From positions 13,679 to 77,678 of the forward strand of contig DASVTU010000027.1 in assembly GCA_036387415.1 (NCBI GenBank): 64,000 nt of DNA, in the 5' to 3' direction. Shown here one piece after another: positions 42,831-51,648 of this stretch. Position numbers and translations under genes: made by a program. Positions within the stretch are counted from its first letter, which is position 1. The number at the start of each line of letters is the position of its first letter. The notes under the pieces were generated by a model. The model searched no databases. It worked only from the letters and a program-made list of their open reading frames with translations, and was not told where the DNA came from. This DNA is from DASVTU01 sp036387415. Its GTDB lineage: Bacteria > Acidobacteriota > Blastocatellia > Pyrinomonadales > Pyrinomonadaceae.

Positions 42831-43882
42831 GCCAGGAGGCGACGCTCGTACGCAGGAGGATTAAGGTGACGGCCTTGACAGCAAGCAGGCACGACCCGTC
42901 CAGACGCTTCCGCGTCAGCCAGTTCGTTGCTCCGCTCGCGCGTCTGGGAATCGACCTCACGGATTATTATCCGCGCATCAGCAAATACACGCCCGCGCCC
43001 GTGCCGCAACTCGGCTTCGTATGGACGGCGGGGAAACTGCTGGCGCGTCTGCCGGGCGTTGTGGCAGGGCGTGGCAGTGACATCACTCTGCTGCAACGTG
43101 AACTCGTACCCGGCAGACGCACCTTTGAAAAACTCGCGGGGCGACGGCTCCTGTTCGACGTAGACGACGCGGTGTGGCTCGGTCAACATTCCGATTCCAT
43201 CAAACGCATCATTGAAGGTTGTCGGGGCGTGATTGCGGGAAACGAGTTTTTGGCGGACTACTTTCGACGGCTCGGCGCGCGTGTCTGGGTCGTCCCGACG
43301 AGCGTCGATACGGAAGTGTGGAAGCCCGCGCCGAAGCGTGGGAGCAACGAGTGGGTGGTTGGCTGGTCGGGTACATCATCGAACTTGAAGTACCTCTATG
43401 CATTGGAAGAACCACTCGCCGATTTTCTGACGCGACGCCCCGACGCGAAGCTGGTGGTGGTGAGCGACCGCGAGCCGCGTTTTGAAAAGATACCGGACGA
43501 GTGCTGGCGGTTTGAACGTTGGTCGCCTGAACAGGAGGTGCGACAGGTGCAGCAGATGGACACGGGGCTGATGCCGCTGGCCGCAACCGACTGGGAGCGC
43601 GGCAAGTGTGGCTGCAAGATGCTGACTTACATGGCGGTCGGCGCAGCCACCATTGCCAGTCCGGTCGGCGTCGGCGGGGAAATCCTGCGGCAGAGCGAAG
43701 TCGGCTGCGCCGCCCACACTCAAGACGACTGGTACAATGCCCTCACACGGCTCTATGACGACCGTGAGTTAACCTGCCATCTGGGCGCAGCCGGAAGGAC
43801 GTTCTTGGAGGAACGCTATTCCGTTAGTCGGAGTGCGGCGACGCTGGCGGACATTTTCAAGCAGGTGGCCGACGAAGACTAA
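42827..43882 (+). CDS. GT-B glycosyltransferase (family 4-like) 3
   Basis: A 351-residue protein starting at the ATG at 42827 in a four-base overlap with the preceding gene; the frame is open 18 codons upstream. The N-terminal half is divergent (SRHDPSRRFRVSQFVAPLARLGI). The C-terminal half has VGWSGTSSNLKYL and KCGCKMLTYMAVGAATIASPVG, in place of the usual EGxxxxxxEA. Glycosyltransferase fold is likely; the donor site is atypical. Confidence 0.75.
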   Translation: MSQEATLVRRRIKVTALTASRHDPSRRFRVSQFVAPLARLGIDLTDYYPRISKYTPAPVPQLGFVWTAGKLLARLPGVVAGRGSDITLLQRELVPGRRTFEKLAGRRLLFDVDDAVWLGQHSDSIKRIIEGCRGVIAGNEFLADYFRRLGARVWVVPTSVDTEVWKPAPKRGSNEWVVGWSGTSSNLKYLYALEEPLADFLTRRPDAKLVVVSDREPRFEKIPDECWRFERWSPEQEVRQVQQMDTGLMPLAATDWERGKCGCKMLTYMAVGAATIASPVGVGGEILRQSEVGCAAHTQDDWYNALTRLYDDRELTCHLGAAGRTFLEERYSVSRSAATLADIFKQVADED

Positions 43883-43913
43883 CGTGCGGCGAACGACGAC
43901 GCCACCGTGTGAT

Positions 43914-45026
43914 ATGCGAATAACTGCTGTCATTCCGTTCATCTCCTCCGGCGGAGCCGAACACGCGTTGGCGATAATGGCGAACCATTGGGCGGCGACG
44001 GAAGGGTGGGCTGTGACCATTCTGACTTATGACGACGGCGTGGAGCCGCCTTTCTATCAACTCGACGCGCGTATCCGTCACCTTCCGCTCGGCCTCTCCG
44101 GAGATTCTCCCGGTATCTTTGCCGCCGTCCTCAACAATTGGCGACGCGGCAAAACGCTACGCGGCGCGATACGCGACAGCCGACCCGACGTGGTGGTCAG
44201 CTTCATCAATCAGACGAACGTACTGACGCTGCTCGCGGTCGAAGGTCTCGGCCTACCCGCGCTCGTCGTGGAGCAGAGCGACCCGCACACGTTCCCTATC
44301 AAACCCGTCTGGGATTACCTCCGGCGTGTGACCTATCGGCGTGCCAGCAAAATCGTTCTGCTCAGCGCACGCGACGCGGAATACTTTGCGCCACGACTGC
44401 GCGAGCGTGTCGCCGTCATTCCGAATCCGTTCCTGCCTCCGCCCGCGCCGCCGGAAACAAACGGATCAGACGAGGCGGCCATGTCGCCCCGTCTGATAGC
44501 CGTCGGACGACTGCACCGCGACAAAGGCTTCGACATTTTGCTCGAAGCCTTCTCGCTGTTAAAAGACCGTCATCCGCAGTGGCGTCTCGTCGTGCTCGGC
44601 GAGGGAGAGGAGCGCGGGCGGCTCGAAGCGTTGCGCGACGCATTGCGTTTGGGCGAGTGCGTCTCATTCCCCGGACGCGTCAAAGACCCGTACCATTTCC
44701 TCACGCGTGCGTCGCTCTTCGTGATGCCTTCGCGCACAGAAGGCTTCCCGCTGGCCTTGTGCGAGGCGCTGGCCTGCGGTCTCCCGGCGGTCTGCACGGA
44801 CTGTGCCGGAGGCGTGCGCGACATCATCGAGGATACGGTCAACGGGGTGCTTGTGCCGAAGGAGGATGCGGGTGCGCTCGCACGCGCTCTGGGGCGACTG
44901 ATGGGCGACGAAGACGAGCGTCGGCGACTCGCGTCGAGAGCGCCGGAGGTGGTCGAGCGATTCAGTCTGGGGAAGGTGACGGACGCCTGGGAGCGCCTCT
45001 TGCGCGAAGTAGTGAACGAAAGATGA
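43914..45026 (+). CDS. GT-B glycosyltransferase (family 4) 4
   Basis: A 370-residue GT4 enzyme. The N-terminus ITAVIPFISSGGAEHALAIMANHW holds the Gly-rich acceptor loop. The C-terminal domain has VGRLHRDKGFDILLEAFSLLKD, LGEGEERGRL and PSRTEGFPLALCEALACGLPAV with EX7E. I start at the ATG at 43914; a GTG at 43884 is an alternative. It resembles the next gene closely in motif layout, suggesting duplication. Confidence 0.85.
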   Translation: MRITAVIPFISSGGAEHALAIMANHWAATEGWAVTILTYDDGVEPPFYQLDARIRHLPLGLSGDSPGIFAAVLNNWRRGKTLRGAIRDSRPDVVVSFINQTNVLTLLAVEGLGLPALVVEQSDPHTFPIKPVWDYLRRVTYRRASKIVLLSARDAEYFAPRLRERVAVIPNPFLPPPAPPETNGSDEAAMSPRLIAVGRLHRDKGFDILLEAFSLLKDRHPQWRLVVLGEGEERGRLEALRDALRLGECVSFPGRVKDPYHFLTRASLFVMPSRTEGFPLALCEALACGLPAVCTDCAGGVRDIIEDTVNGVLVPKEDAGALARALGRLMGDEDERRRLASRAPEVVERFSLGKVTDAWERLLREVVNER

Positions 45027-46180
45027 GCGACTCGCCAACTCCATCGATTCCACGTTCAATCGTCAAGAGGGACACCGTTGAGCAACAACAGAGGGTCGCC
45101 TGCTTTATCCCTGACTTGGCGGACGGAGGCGCGCAACGCGCGGTCGTCAAGCTGGTTGGTGGCATGCATGCGCGTGGAGTCGCTGTCGATATTGTTTTGG
45201 TTAATAATGAAGGAATACACCTGCGCGCGGTAGGTGCAGGCGTGCGCGTCGTTGTTTTAGCGACTGGTCGGGTCGCAAAAGCCGTCATGCCGCTGGCGCG
45301 CTACATGAGACGCGAGCGGCCTTCTGTCCTCATCTCATTCTTGAGCCATGCCAACGTGGTGGCCGTCGCGGCTCGCGCACTGGCGCGCGTCCGAGTGCGG
45401 CTGGCGTTGGTCGAGCAGAACACCGTTTCAGCTGTCAGAAGCGACCTGCGTCGAGACCGTTGGCTTCCCATGCTTGTGCGGCGCGCCTACCCGCGCGCCG
45501 AGGCTGTCGTCGGCGTTTCCAGCGGGGTCGCGCATGATCTCATCGCACGCCTCGGCGTCCCCGCGCACAAGGTCTCCGTGATTCATAATCCGGTGGTCGA
45601 TAACGCGTTGTTAGAGGCAGCCAGTGCTCCGGCGGGTCACGCGTGGTTGGAAGACGACTCCGCACGCGTCTTTGTCGCCTCTGGACGGTTGACGCCGCAG
45701 AAGGATTTCACGACTCTCATCAGTGCTTTTCGGTTGCTCAAGAGTAAAGTGGAGGCGGTGCGCTTAATCATTCTCGGCGAAGGGGAGGAGCGCAGGCGGC
45801 TTGAGGCGATGATTGACGCGATGGGTCTGGCGGGCGATGTTGACCTCCGTGGCTTCGTCGAAAATCCTTACGCGTACATGAGCCGGGCTGACGCCTTCGT
45901 CCTCTCCTCGCGTTGGGAGGGTCTGCCGACAGTCCTGATTGAAGCACTGGCCTGCGGATGCCCGGTCGTGGCGACCGACTGTCCGAGCGGCCCGCGAGAG
46001 ATTCTTCAGGGAGGCGAGTATGGTGCGCTTGTGCCCGTCGGAGATGCCGCCGCACTGTGCGACGCGATGGCGCGTGTTCTCAAGACCAGCCCCTCTAAAG
46101 AGGCTCTCAGAGAACACGCGATGAGATATTCCGTCGACGAAGCGGTGAGGCAATATATCGAGTTGTTGGGTCTCGCTTGA
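45023..46180 (+). CDS. GT-B glycosyltransferase (family 4) 5
   Basis: A 385-residue GT4 enzyme starting at the ATG at 45023 in a four-base overlap with its predecessor. The same frame is open for 295 codons further upstream, but that part is an out-of-frame shadow of gene 4. Motifs: FIPDLADGGAQRAVVKLVGG, ASGRLTPQKDFTTLISAFRLLK, LGEGEERRRLEAMI, SSRWEGLPTVLIEALACGCPVV (EX7E). Likely a tandem duplicate of the preceding gene. Confidence 0.87.
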   Translation: MSDSPTPSIPRSIVKRDTVEQQQRVACFIPDLADGGAQRAVVKLVGGMHARGVAVDIVLVNNEGIHLRAVGAGVRVVVLATGRVAKAVMPLARYMRRERPSVLISFLSHANVVAVAARALARVRVRLALVEQNTVSAVRSDLRRDRWLPMLVRRAYPRAEAVVGVSSGVAHDLIARLGVPAHKVSVIHNPVVDNALLEAASAPAGHAWLEDDSARVFVASGRLTPQKDFTTLISAFRLLKSKVEAVRLIILGEGEERRRLEAMIDAMGLAGDVDLRGFVENPYAYMSRADAFVLSSRWEGLPTVLIEALACGCPVVATDCPSGPREILQGGEYGALVPVGDAAALCDAMARVLKTSPSKEALREHAMRYSVDEAVRQYIELLGLA

Positions 46181-46321
46181 GCGCCGTCCGCGTCGCAGCA
46201 GAGGCGTCGTTGGGAAGGATTGTATTAAGCTGTCTGGCGGGTCTTGTTTACATGTTTACAACTGGTTCTGTGTTTAGAATTCACTTGCGTTTGTCGAGTT
46301 TCAAGTCCGACTTATCGTTTC

Positions 46322-47497
46322 ATGCCGAAGAGTGCTGTGCCTATTAAAATCTTGCACATCATCAACGACCTCTCCGTAGGTGGAGCCGAGATGATGCTTT
46401 TCAAACTCTTATCCGGGGCAGAGGCGCGACGCTCCACGTCGGCGGTTATCTCGCTCGGCAGGCGTAGCAAACTCGATGCACGCATCGAGGCTCTTAACAT
46501 CCCCGTCTTTAACATGGGCATGAAACCTGCGACGATACCGACGCCGCGACAGATGCAGCGTCTGCTCGCCACTGTGCGCCGACTCAAACCCGACCTCGTT
46601 CAAGGCTGGATGTATCATGGGAGCCTGGCGGCACAACTCTGTGAGTTTACTGTCGCGCGTCGTACGCCCGTCCTCTGGGCTATCCATAGCTGCAATAATG
46701 ACCTGACGTTGGAAAAGCGTCTGACCTCCGCCATCATCAGATTGTGCGGTCGGCTGTCGGCGAGACCGTCGAAAATCATCTACGTGTCGGAGGCGAGCCG
46801 TCGTCAGCATGAGGCGATGGGCTATTGTCGGGAGAAATCACACATCATCACGAACGGCTTCGACACGGCGCAGTTTGCGCCGTCAGCGCAGGCGCGCGCC
46901 GCCGTCCGCGCCGAACTGGGCGTGCGCGACGACCAGTTTCTCATCGGACTCGTCGGTCGCTTCCACCCGATGAAAGACCACCTTAATTTCTTACGCGCCG
47001 CCTCATTGCTGTCGGAAGACAACCACACGGCGCGGTTCCTCCTGGCAGGGAGGGAGGTGGACAGTGATAACCAGACGCTCGGTCGTTTGTTAGCGAGGTG
47101 GAATCTCGAAGGGCGCGTCCATCTGCTCGGCGAGCGCGGCGACACACACAATCTCATCGCCGCTTTGGATGTTTGTTCTCTCTCGTCGTCGCACGGGGAA
47201 AGTTTCCCGCTGGTGGTCGGCGAGGCGATGGCCTGCGGCGTGCCCTGTGTGGTGACGGACGTTGGAGATGCCGCGAAACTCGTCGGCACTACTGGTCTCG
47301 TCGTGCCACCGCGTAATCCAAAGGCTCTCGCCCATGCTTGGCGGGAACTGATTCGCCTCGGCCCTAGCGGACGCGCGCAATTAGGTGAGGCGGCGAGAGA
47401 ACGCGTCCGCGAGAACTTCTTGCTCGCGCCCGTCATCGCACAATATGAAACGCTCTGGGAGGAGAGCATCGCAGAAGCCAGCCGCTTGAGCCGTTGA
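46322..47497 (+). CDS. GT-B glycosyltransferase (family 4) 6
   Basis: A 391-residue GT4 enzyme, last of the locus. I start at the ATG at 46322 (MPKSAVPIKILHIINDLSVGGAEMMLFKLL). The frame is open 26 codons further upstream. Donor-site motifs: VGRFHPMKDHLNFLRAASLL, LLGERGDTHNLIAALDVCSLSS, SHGESFPLVVGEAMACGVPCVV (EX7E). A 141-base gap separates it from gene 5, unlike the tight overlaps before, so it may have its own promoter. Confidence 0.87.
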   Translation: MPKSAVPIKILHIINDLSVGGAEMMLFKLLSGAEARRSTSAVISLGRRSKLDARIEALNIPVFNMGMKPATIPTPRQMQRLLATVRRLKPDLVQGWMYHGSLAAQLCEFTVARRTPVLWAIHSCNNDLTLEKRLTSAIIRLCGRLSARPSKIIYVSEASRRQHEAMGYCREKSHIITNGFDTAQFAPSAQARAAVRAELGVRDDQFLIGLVGRFHPMKDHLNFLRAASLLSEDNHTARFLLAGREVDSDNQTLGRLLARWNLEGRVHLLGERGDTHNLIAALDVCSLSSSHGESFPLVVGEAMACGVPCVVTDVGDAAKLVGTTGLVVPPRNPKALAHAWRELIRLGPSGRAQLGEAARERVRENFLLAPVIAQYETLWEESIAEASRLSR

Positions 47498-47640
47498 CTA
47501 CACGAAGGAATTGAAGGTTCTGTTGCAGGAATAGCTTCTCGACTATCGTCCGCTCGCGAGCCAAATGTGGATAGAATCATCGGGCCCAGTGCATGGCAGT
47601 ACCAACAGTTAACGTGATACCTCTGGCAGGGAATTAATTT

Positions 47641-48090
47641 ATGACATCGGCTATTCGTAAAAGATTAAAGCAATTGACCGCGACATCTGCGCTACTGCTG
47701 TTCTTCGTCTGTTCTGGGTGGTCGCAACAATCCGGTTCGTGCAAGTCTCGTCGGATTAGTTTAGAGCGCGGCGAATCGACGGTTGTGTTGCGCGGTAAGC
47801 TCGAACCATGTAAGCAACGCATCTACAAACTACGCGCGCGGCAAGGTCAAAGAATGTCTGTAGTTTTGCTGCCGGACGAGAATGATGTCGTCTTTTGGGT
47901 GCGGGGCAGACCATCTCTCCGCGAGAGTGTTTCGCTAGTTCTTGATGGAATTCATAGAAACGGCGTGACTGATTGGTCAGGCGAGTTGCCATTTTCGGGC
48001 GAGTACGAAATTTATGTTTCTCGTCCGCCAGTGAGCGACCGACGAGAAAAGCGCGTACTACCATACAAGATAGAGTTACGCATTGAATAA
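47641..48090 (+). CDS. Small exported beta-sandwich protein (PPC-like)
   Basis: A 149-residue protein with a signal peptide (LTATSALLLFFVCSGWSQQS) and a mature part of about 115 residues. The order of strands, with RGKLEPCKQRIYKLRARQGQRMSVVL and LPFSGEYEIYVS, recalls bacterial pre-peptidase C-terminal domains. Two cysteines (in GSCKSR and EPCKQR) could form a disulfide. No catalytic motif. Probably periplasmic; role unknown. Confidence 0.65.
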   Translation: MTSAIRKRLKQLTATSALLLFFVCSGWSQQSGSCKSRRISLERGESTVVLRGKLEPCKQRIYKLRARQGQRMSVVLLPDENDVVFWVRGRPSLRESVSLVLDGIHRNGVTDWSGELPFSGEYEIYVSRPPVSDRREKRVLPYKIELRIE

Positions 48091-48307
48091 GCACTGTGGT
48101 CTTCGTGGATGGCACCTACGAGGGGAAGCCTTGTCTTGCTGCGGTAACGAAAGCTCAGATGATAGGTAGCAGGATGCAACTCGAACGGGTGAAGCTGCTA
48201 CTACTTTCTAAATAGCACATACATGAACGAAGAACCCGCCAACGAAACTAGCCGATGGGGTTCCTCCGGTTGGTAGCTGTCATCAAGCCGAGCAACTAAT
48301 CGCGGCA

Positions 48308-48961
48308 CTATACGTAAAGCCGGGGCACGCGCTTAGTTTTGCTGAACACCATTTTGACGTGCTCCTCCCATTGCATATCGCTGGAAAACTTTAACGAGCA
48401 TCGCGGACATCCGCCCTGATGGCTCAGAATCGCCTCGGCGAGTGCGCTGCGCTGCTCCAAAGACACAGGACTGCCGCCGGGGTATTCAGCCGCGAATTGC
48501 TCGTCGCTCAACTCCAAAATACTCAACAGCAGAGGCACGTAGAGAGCGTCAATCAGTCTCCCGATTTCCGGTTGGTCACACTCGGCGGCGGCGATTTTTG
48601 CTTCCTGTTCTTTAAGCTGTTCAACTACCTCTCCGCCATCGTGAGCCAGTATGTTTTCAAGCACTCTTTGGATTTCCGGCTGCTCGCTCCCATCAGTCGC
48701 AACCTCCGAAGCTTGCTCTTGTGGTTGTTCGACCGTTCGCGCGCCCGCGTCTGACGGCGACTCGCTTCTATGGCGACTGCCGCGCGTGTCGGGAGCCGCA
48801 CACGTCATATAATCCCTATGGTGTCCGTTCTTTTCATCCGCGCCACTGTGTAGCTGCATGTGGTCAATCACGGTTTTGAATGCATCCTGCATCACCTTAT
48901 CAGGTGCGCGTGAGTCTTCCGTCGTTTGTATGTTCTCCGGCTCGTTGAATAAGCGTCCCAT
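48308..48961 (-). CDS. Acidic hypothetical protein with internal repeat and CxxC motif
   Basis: A 217-residue soluble protein. The N-terminal half is disordered and Glu/Ser-rich. Two similar segments, SEQPEIQRVLENILAHD and CDQPEIGRLIDALYVPL, form an internal repeat. Near the C-terminus HQGGCPRCSLKF, followed by a His in WEEHVKM, could bind zinc. No family recognised. It lies upstream of the sigma-like gene on the same strand, with a 380-base gap between them. Confidence 0.6.
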   Translation of the reverse strand: MGRLFNEPENIQTTEDSRAPDKVMQDAFKTVIDHMQLHSGADEKNGHHRDYMTCAAPDTRGSRHRSESPSDAGARTVEQPQEQASEVATDGSEQPEIQRVLENILAHDGGEVVEQLKEQEAKIAAAECDQPEIGRLIDALYVPLLLSILELSDEQFAAEYPGGSPVSLEQRSALAEAILSHQGGCPRCSLKFSSDMQWEEHVKMVFSKTKRVPRLYV

Positions 48962-49343
48962 AACAATCTCCCTTACATCCCCTCACAAGTTCTTCACAGA
49001 CCGACAAGGAACAAACGCCCTGCCGAGAGGCGACGACAGTTTAACGCCCCGCAGACCGGACTGACGGAAGTCAAACCCGGCCTAACGAGGCGTGGAGTGA
49101 GGATGCGATTTGAGTTGCTTACGCGCTGAGGATTCGACGCGTGAGGGAGCGTTCGCAAACGCGGAACCTTGCCGCCGCATCGCGACGGCAGAAGCTGTAC
49201 GAGAAAACTCATTTCCGGTACTCCGCAAAAATGACATGTCACTCCCTCAGCTTTAGCAGTTAAAAAAGCGAAACGGACTTTTTCAGTCCTCACTTGTTCG
49301 CTCATCCGAGAATAAAATCTGCCCCGACGGGCAGTTTACGCTG
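48962..49343. other. Intergenic, nothing recognised
   Basis: A 382-base gap between two minus-strand genes. Only a short weak hairpin (GGACT...AGTCC near 49273) is seen, and no gene is supported. Confidence 0.4.
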
Positions 49344-49919
49344 TCAATGATTTAGTCTGTGTCGCAGTTTTGCCAGGAACCTGTTTAACTCAATCTTAAC
49401 CGTCTCTAAGGGGAGACCCAAATGGTCGGCTATCTCTTGACGCTTCATGCCTTCACGCCACAAGGCAACCATTTGTCTCTGCAACGGCGTCGCGTCCGCC
49501 ATAGACTTTACAAGTCTATCTTCCGCCTCTAGCAGTTCGGTGATAGCCCGTGTCGCCCGCTGGTCAACTATTAAATTTCTTAATTCGACATTTCGCTCGT
49601 CGTCCAAGCTCTGGACGTTTGAACCCAGTCTGTTCTCTTCCTCTAACATGTCCGCGATCACATGTCGCGTCGTTTCCAGTGCATAGGCAATAAAACTTTC
49701 AATCTTTTTCGCATCGGGCTGTTGTAAATGTTTGTTGATGCGGGCGAACACTATTTGCACCACGTCTTCAGCCCGGTTTCCGATTTTGGAATAAGCGAAG
49801 TTATAAATAGTTTTCCAATACTTTACACCCTCTTGGTCAAGGTATTGACGAACTTCTTCTTTACGTCGCGCATCGTCCGTCTCAGGTCGATGATGGTAAT
49901 TGTCAATCTTTGATGCCAT
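49344..49919 (-). CDS. Sigma-70 family RNA polymerase sigma factor (ECF-like)
   Basis: A 191-residue sigma factor. The ATG at 49919 has AGGAGG five bases upstream, ruling out the GTG two codons earlier. Region 2 spans about 40-110 (YNFAYSKIGNRAEDVVQIVFARINKHL...FIAYALETTRHVIADML), region 4 about 140-190 with LQRQMVALWREGMKRQEIADHLGLPLETVKIELNRFLAKLRHRL. No anti-sigma gene is adjacent. Its regulon cannot be read from here; the His-rich gene 250 bases away on the other strand is one candidate. Confidence 0.85.
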   Translation of the reverse strand: MASKIDNYHHRPETDDARRKEEVRQYLDQEGVKYWKTIYNFAYSKIGNRAEDVVQIVFARINKHLQQPDAKKIESFIAYALETTRHVIADMLEEENRLGSNVQSLDDERNVELRNLIVDQRATRAITELLEAEDRLVKSMADATPLQRQMVALWREGMKRQEIADHLGLPLETVKIELNRFLAKLRHRLNH

Positions 49920-50166
49920 GCCCACCTCCTGAAATGGCAGAGTGGCAGAAACAAACGCTAAAGGAACCGTCGGGGTGGGGGAAATTCGGCCTTCAATAGG
50001 GGAGACACGATTTTATACCCTTTCAAAAAAAATCTCAGTAAAAACTTTTTATAGTGCGGCGTCGATGAAAAATTTGTTCGACGCTTTTTTTCGTGGGCGC
50101 GTTTCAAGCGTCTTCTCATGTGAAGGGTGAAGTCAGACTTTACAACTACAGGATGGAGGAACACTT

Positions 50167-50367
50167 ATGAGTAGCCAGCAGCACGCCCACGAATTCGACA
50201 CTCACCGTAAGGCGAAGGTGGAAGACCAACACGCCAACAAGCACGTCGATGTGCCGAGCGTCGAGCACCGAAGCGAGGAACACGAAGAGGCACACAAGAA
50301 TGAGCATCACGCACGCGGGCATGCGGAGGCGCATGATGAGAGCCATCACGAAACGGTTCACCATTAA
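50167..50367 (+). CDS. His-rich mini-protein, cytosolic type
   Basis: A 66-residue protein with 17 histidines and many Glu/Asp, no signal peptide and no cysteine. HEEAHKNEHHARGHAEAHDE and HHETVHH dominate its second half. GGATGGAGGAACACTT before the ATG provides a good ribosome site. The composition fits a Ni2+, Zn2+ or Cu2+ buffer or storage peptide. A second His-rich protein, with a signal peptide, lies 440 bases away on the opposite strand. The end of this gene overlaps a possible mini-lipoprotein gene. Confidence 0.7.
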   Translation: MSSQQHAHEFDTHRKAKVEDQHANKHVDVPSVEHRSEEHEEAHKNEHHARGHAEAHDESHHETVHH

Positions 50368-50473
50368 TTTGTGTTTGCCAGTGCTGTTGTCGTCGGTGTC
50401 GGTGGGTTGCGTGCAGAAGGCTTGCTGCGACGCGTTGCGCTCGTCCGTCAGCACGCAGACACACATCGGTTGA
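50333..50473 (+). CDS. Overlapping mini-lipoprotein
   Basis: A 46-residue product in another frame, starting inside the His-rich gene. GGAGG lies close before the ATG. It has a basic start (MMRAITKRFT), a hydrophobic stretch, and a lipobox-like SVGC at about residue 24, then CVQKACCDALR. This is the layout of small entericidin-like or lysis lipoproteins. The overlap with the His-rich gene is 35 bases. It may be a chance frame, but the combination of Shine-Dalgarno and lipobox is suggestive. Confidence 0.4.
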   Translation: MMRAITKRFTINLCLPVLLSSVSVGCVQKACCDALRSSVSTQTHIG

Positions 50474-50804
50474 TTGCTCTGACGAAAAAGATAGTGCTAC
50501 GGGCGGGGTCAATTTGCACGGCAAGCGTCGTAGACAACTAACACGACAGTGGACGGTCGAACACGCGTCGATGTGATGCGTCATCACGTCGGTTCCGTGC
50601 TTCAAACGGCGAATTAAAATGGCGGGTCGCGCCAGTTTCGTACTAGCACGACCCGCCTGTTAAATCTTCGCCTAAACGATGGCGGCTTTGCAGCGACGAT
50701 TATTTTCTCAACGCACTTGAGTGTTCTCTGCCGCCCTCTGTTTTCGATTGGCCTCTGCCGCCCATGACCTCCACGGGGCGTTGCGACTTTACGTGCCCCG
50801 TCTG
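50474..50804. other. Intergenic between convergent genes with weak hairpin
   Basis: 331 bases. GGCGGGTCG (50621-50629) and CGACCCGCC (50649-50657) form a 9-bp stem with a 19-base loop, possibly a weak terminator. No gene seen. Confidence 0.45.
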
Positions 50805-51044
50805 TTAGATGTGAGCCTCCGCGCCGATAGCGTGGCTTGACGCATCTTCGTGCTCATGATTCGCAGCGGTCATGTGAAGGTCGTGGAGCGCATGTTGGTG
50901 CGCTACAAGCGCGTGATGTTCTGCCGCGTTGTGGTGCGCGAAACCATTGTGCGATTCCGTGTGATGCATGGCAGAGGCCGCCGCGACGGCCAACATGAGA
51001 AGAAGACTTGCTAGTGCGCTTAGATATTTTTGAACTTTCATCAT
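50805..51044 (-). CDS. His-rich mini-protein, exported
   Basis: A 79-residue protein starting at an ATG with GGAGGGAG just upstream; a second ATG follows at once. The frame is open 72 codons further upstream without a domain. The signal peptide (MKVQKYLSALASLLLMLAVAAASA) is clear. The mature 54 residues contain about 13 histidines (HHTESHNGFAHHNAAEHHAL, HQHALHDLH, NHEHEDASSH). Likely a periplasmic metal-binding peptide. Together with the cytosolic His-rich protein it suggests a metal-handling pair. Confidence 0.7.
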   Translation of the reverse strand: MMKVQKYLSALASLLLMLAVAAASAMHHTESHNGFAHHNAAEHHALVAHQHALHDLHMTAANHEHEDASSHAIGAEAHI

Positions 51045-51348
51045 CACTCCCTCCACTTCCGGCCATTTCCTCAGTTCAAGCGGCAGCACTTGTCGATGAG
51101 GTCGAAGCGTTAAAGCTGCCGAACGGCAGGCGACCCTTGAAATCTCCTGCCCCGTTTGAGCCTCCCTTGCTCGCTCTATAGTTGGAAACGCTGGGAACGC
51201 GGCTTTGGAAAGCAGCGAGTGAAAAAATTTTTCGGCGGTGTCGCTTTCCATTCTCCTCATCGCATCGTTGTCATCATTGAAGACGGATGATTGTCATCCC
51301 TCTTCGCTTCAGCGACACAGACCTGTGGAGGTACTGAAAGGAGACGAC
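51045..51348. other. Intergenic between divergent genes
   Basis: About 300 bases with no gene seen; promoters for the His-rich gene and the small ORF/sigma gene should lie here. Confidence 0.4.
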
Positions 51349-51648
51349 ATGTTGACGAGTAACAGACACGGACATAACCACCGAGTGCCGTCGCCGGGAG
51401 GGAACAAAGTTCCGGCGGGGGCGTCTAACAAACAGCGACTAATATCCATTCCCCTGAACTCGTCTCTCTCCAACCTCGGCCCGGTCGGGCTACCCCGCGC
51501 CGGCTCCTCTCAATACCCACGCAGGTTCCTAGAGGCGTGCGGGCAGGAACCTGCTCAGAGCAGGAGGCCCAATGAGTTTCCAACAATGGGAAGAAGTCAG
51601 ATTCTACTGGCGGCTGATGGAAGTCCTGGACGGTCGCAAGCCACCTGA
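51349..51648 (+). CDS. Possible small leader protein before a sigma factor
   Basis: A 99-residue frame with a good ribosome site (AAAGGAGACGAC before ATG). It is basic and Pro/Ser/Gly-rich, likely disordered, with no domain. It overlaps the start of the sigma-factor gene by 77 bases in another frame. Translation through it would cross the hairpins at 51522-51564 and could open the sigma-factor ribosome site. It may equally be a non-functional frame. Confidence 0.3.
   Translation: MLTSNRHGHNHRVPSPGGNKVPAGASNKQRLISIPLNSSLSNLGPVGLPRAGSSQYPRRFLEACGQEPAQSRRPNEFPTMGRSQILLAADGSPGRSQAT
51522..51564 (+). promoter_or_regulatory. Alternative hairpins covering a sigma-factor ribosome site
   Basis: CAGGTTCCT (51522-51530) pairs with AGGAACCTG (51545-51553). 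CCTGC (51550-51554) can instead pair with GCAGG (51560-51564), which is part of the AGGAGG ribosome site of the sigma gene at 51572. The two stems share bases and exclude each other, so they could switch translation. Confidence 0.35.

Noticed and set aside
44138..45022. 295-codon upstream extension of glycosyltransferase 5
   Set aside because: It is an out-of-frame reading of glycosyltransferase 4 with Arg-rich nonsense composition; the ATG at 45023 overlaps the previous stop by four bases and begins the real fold.
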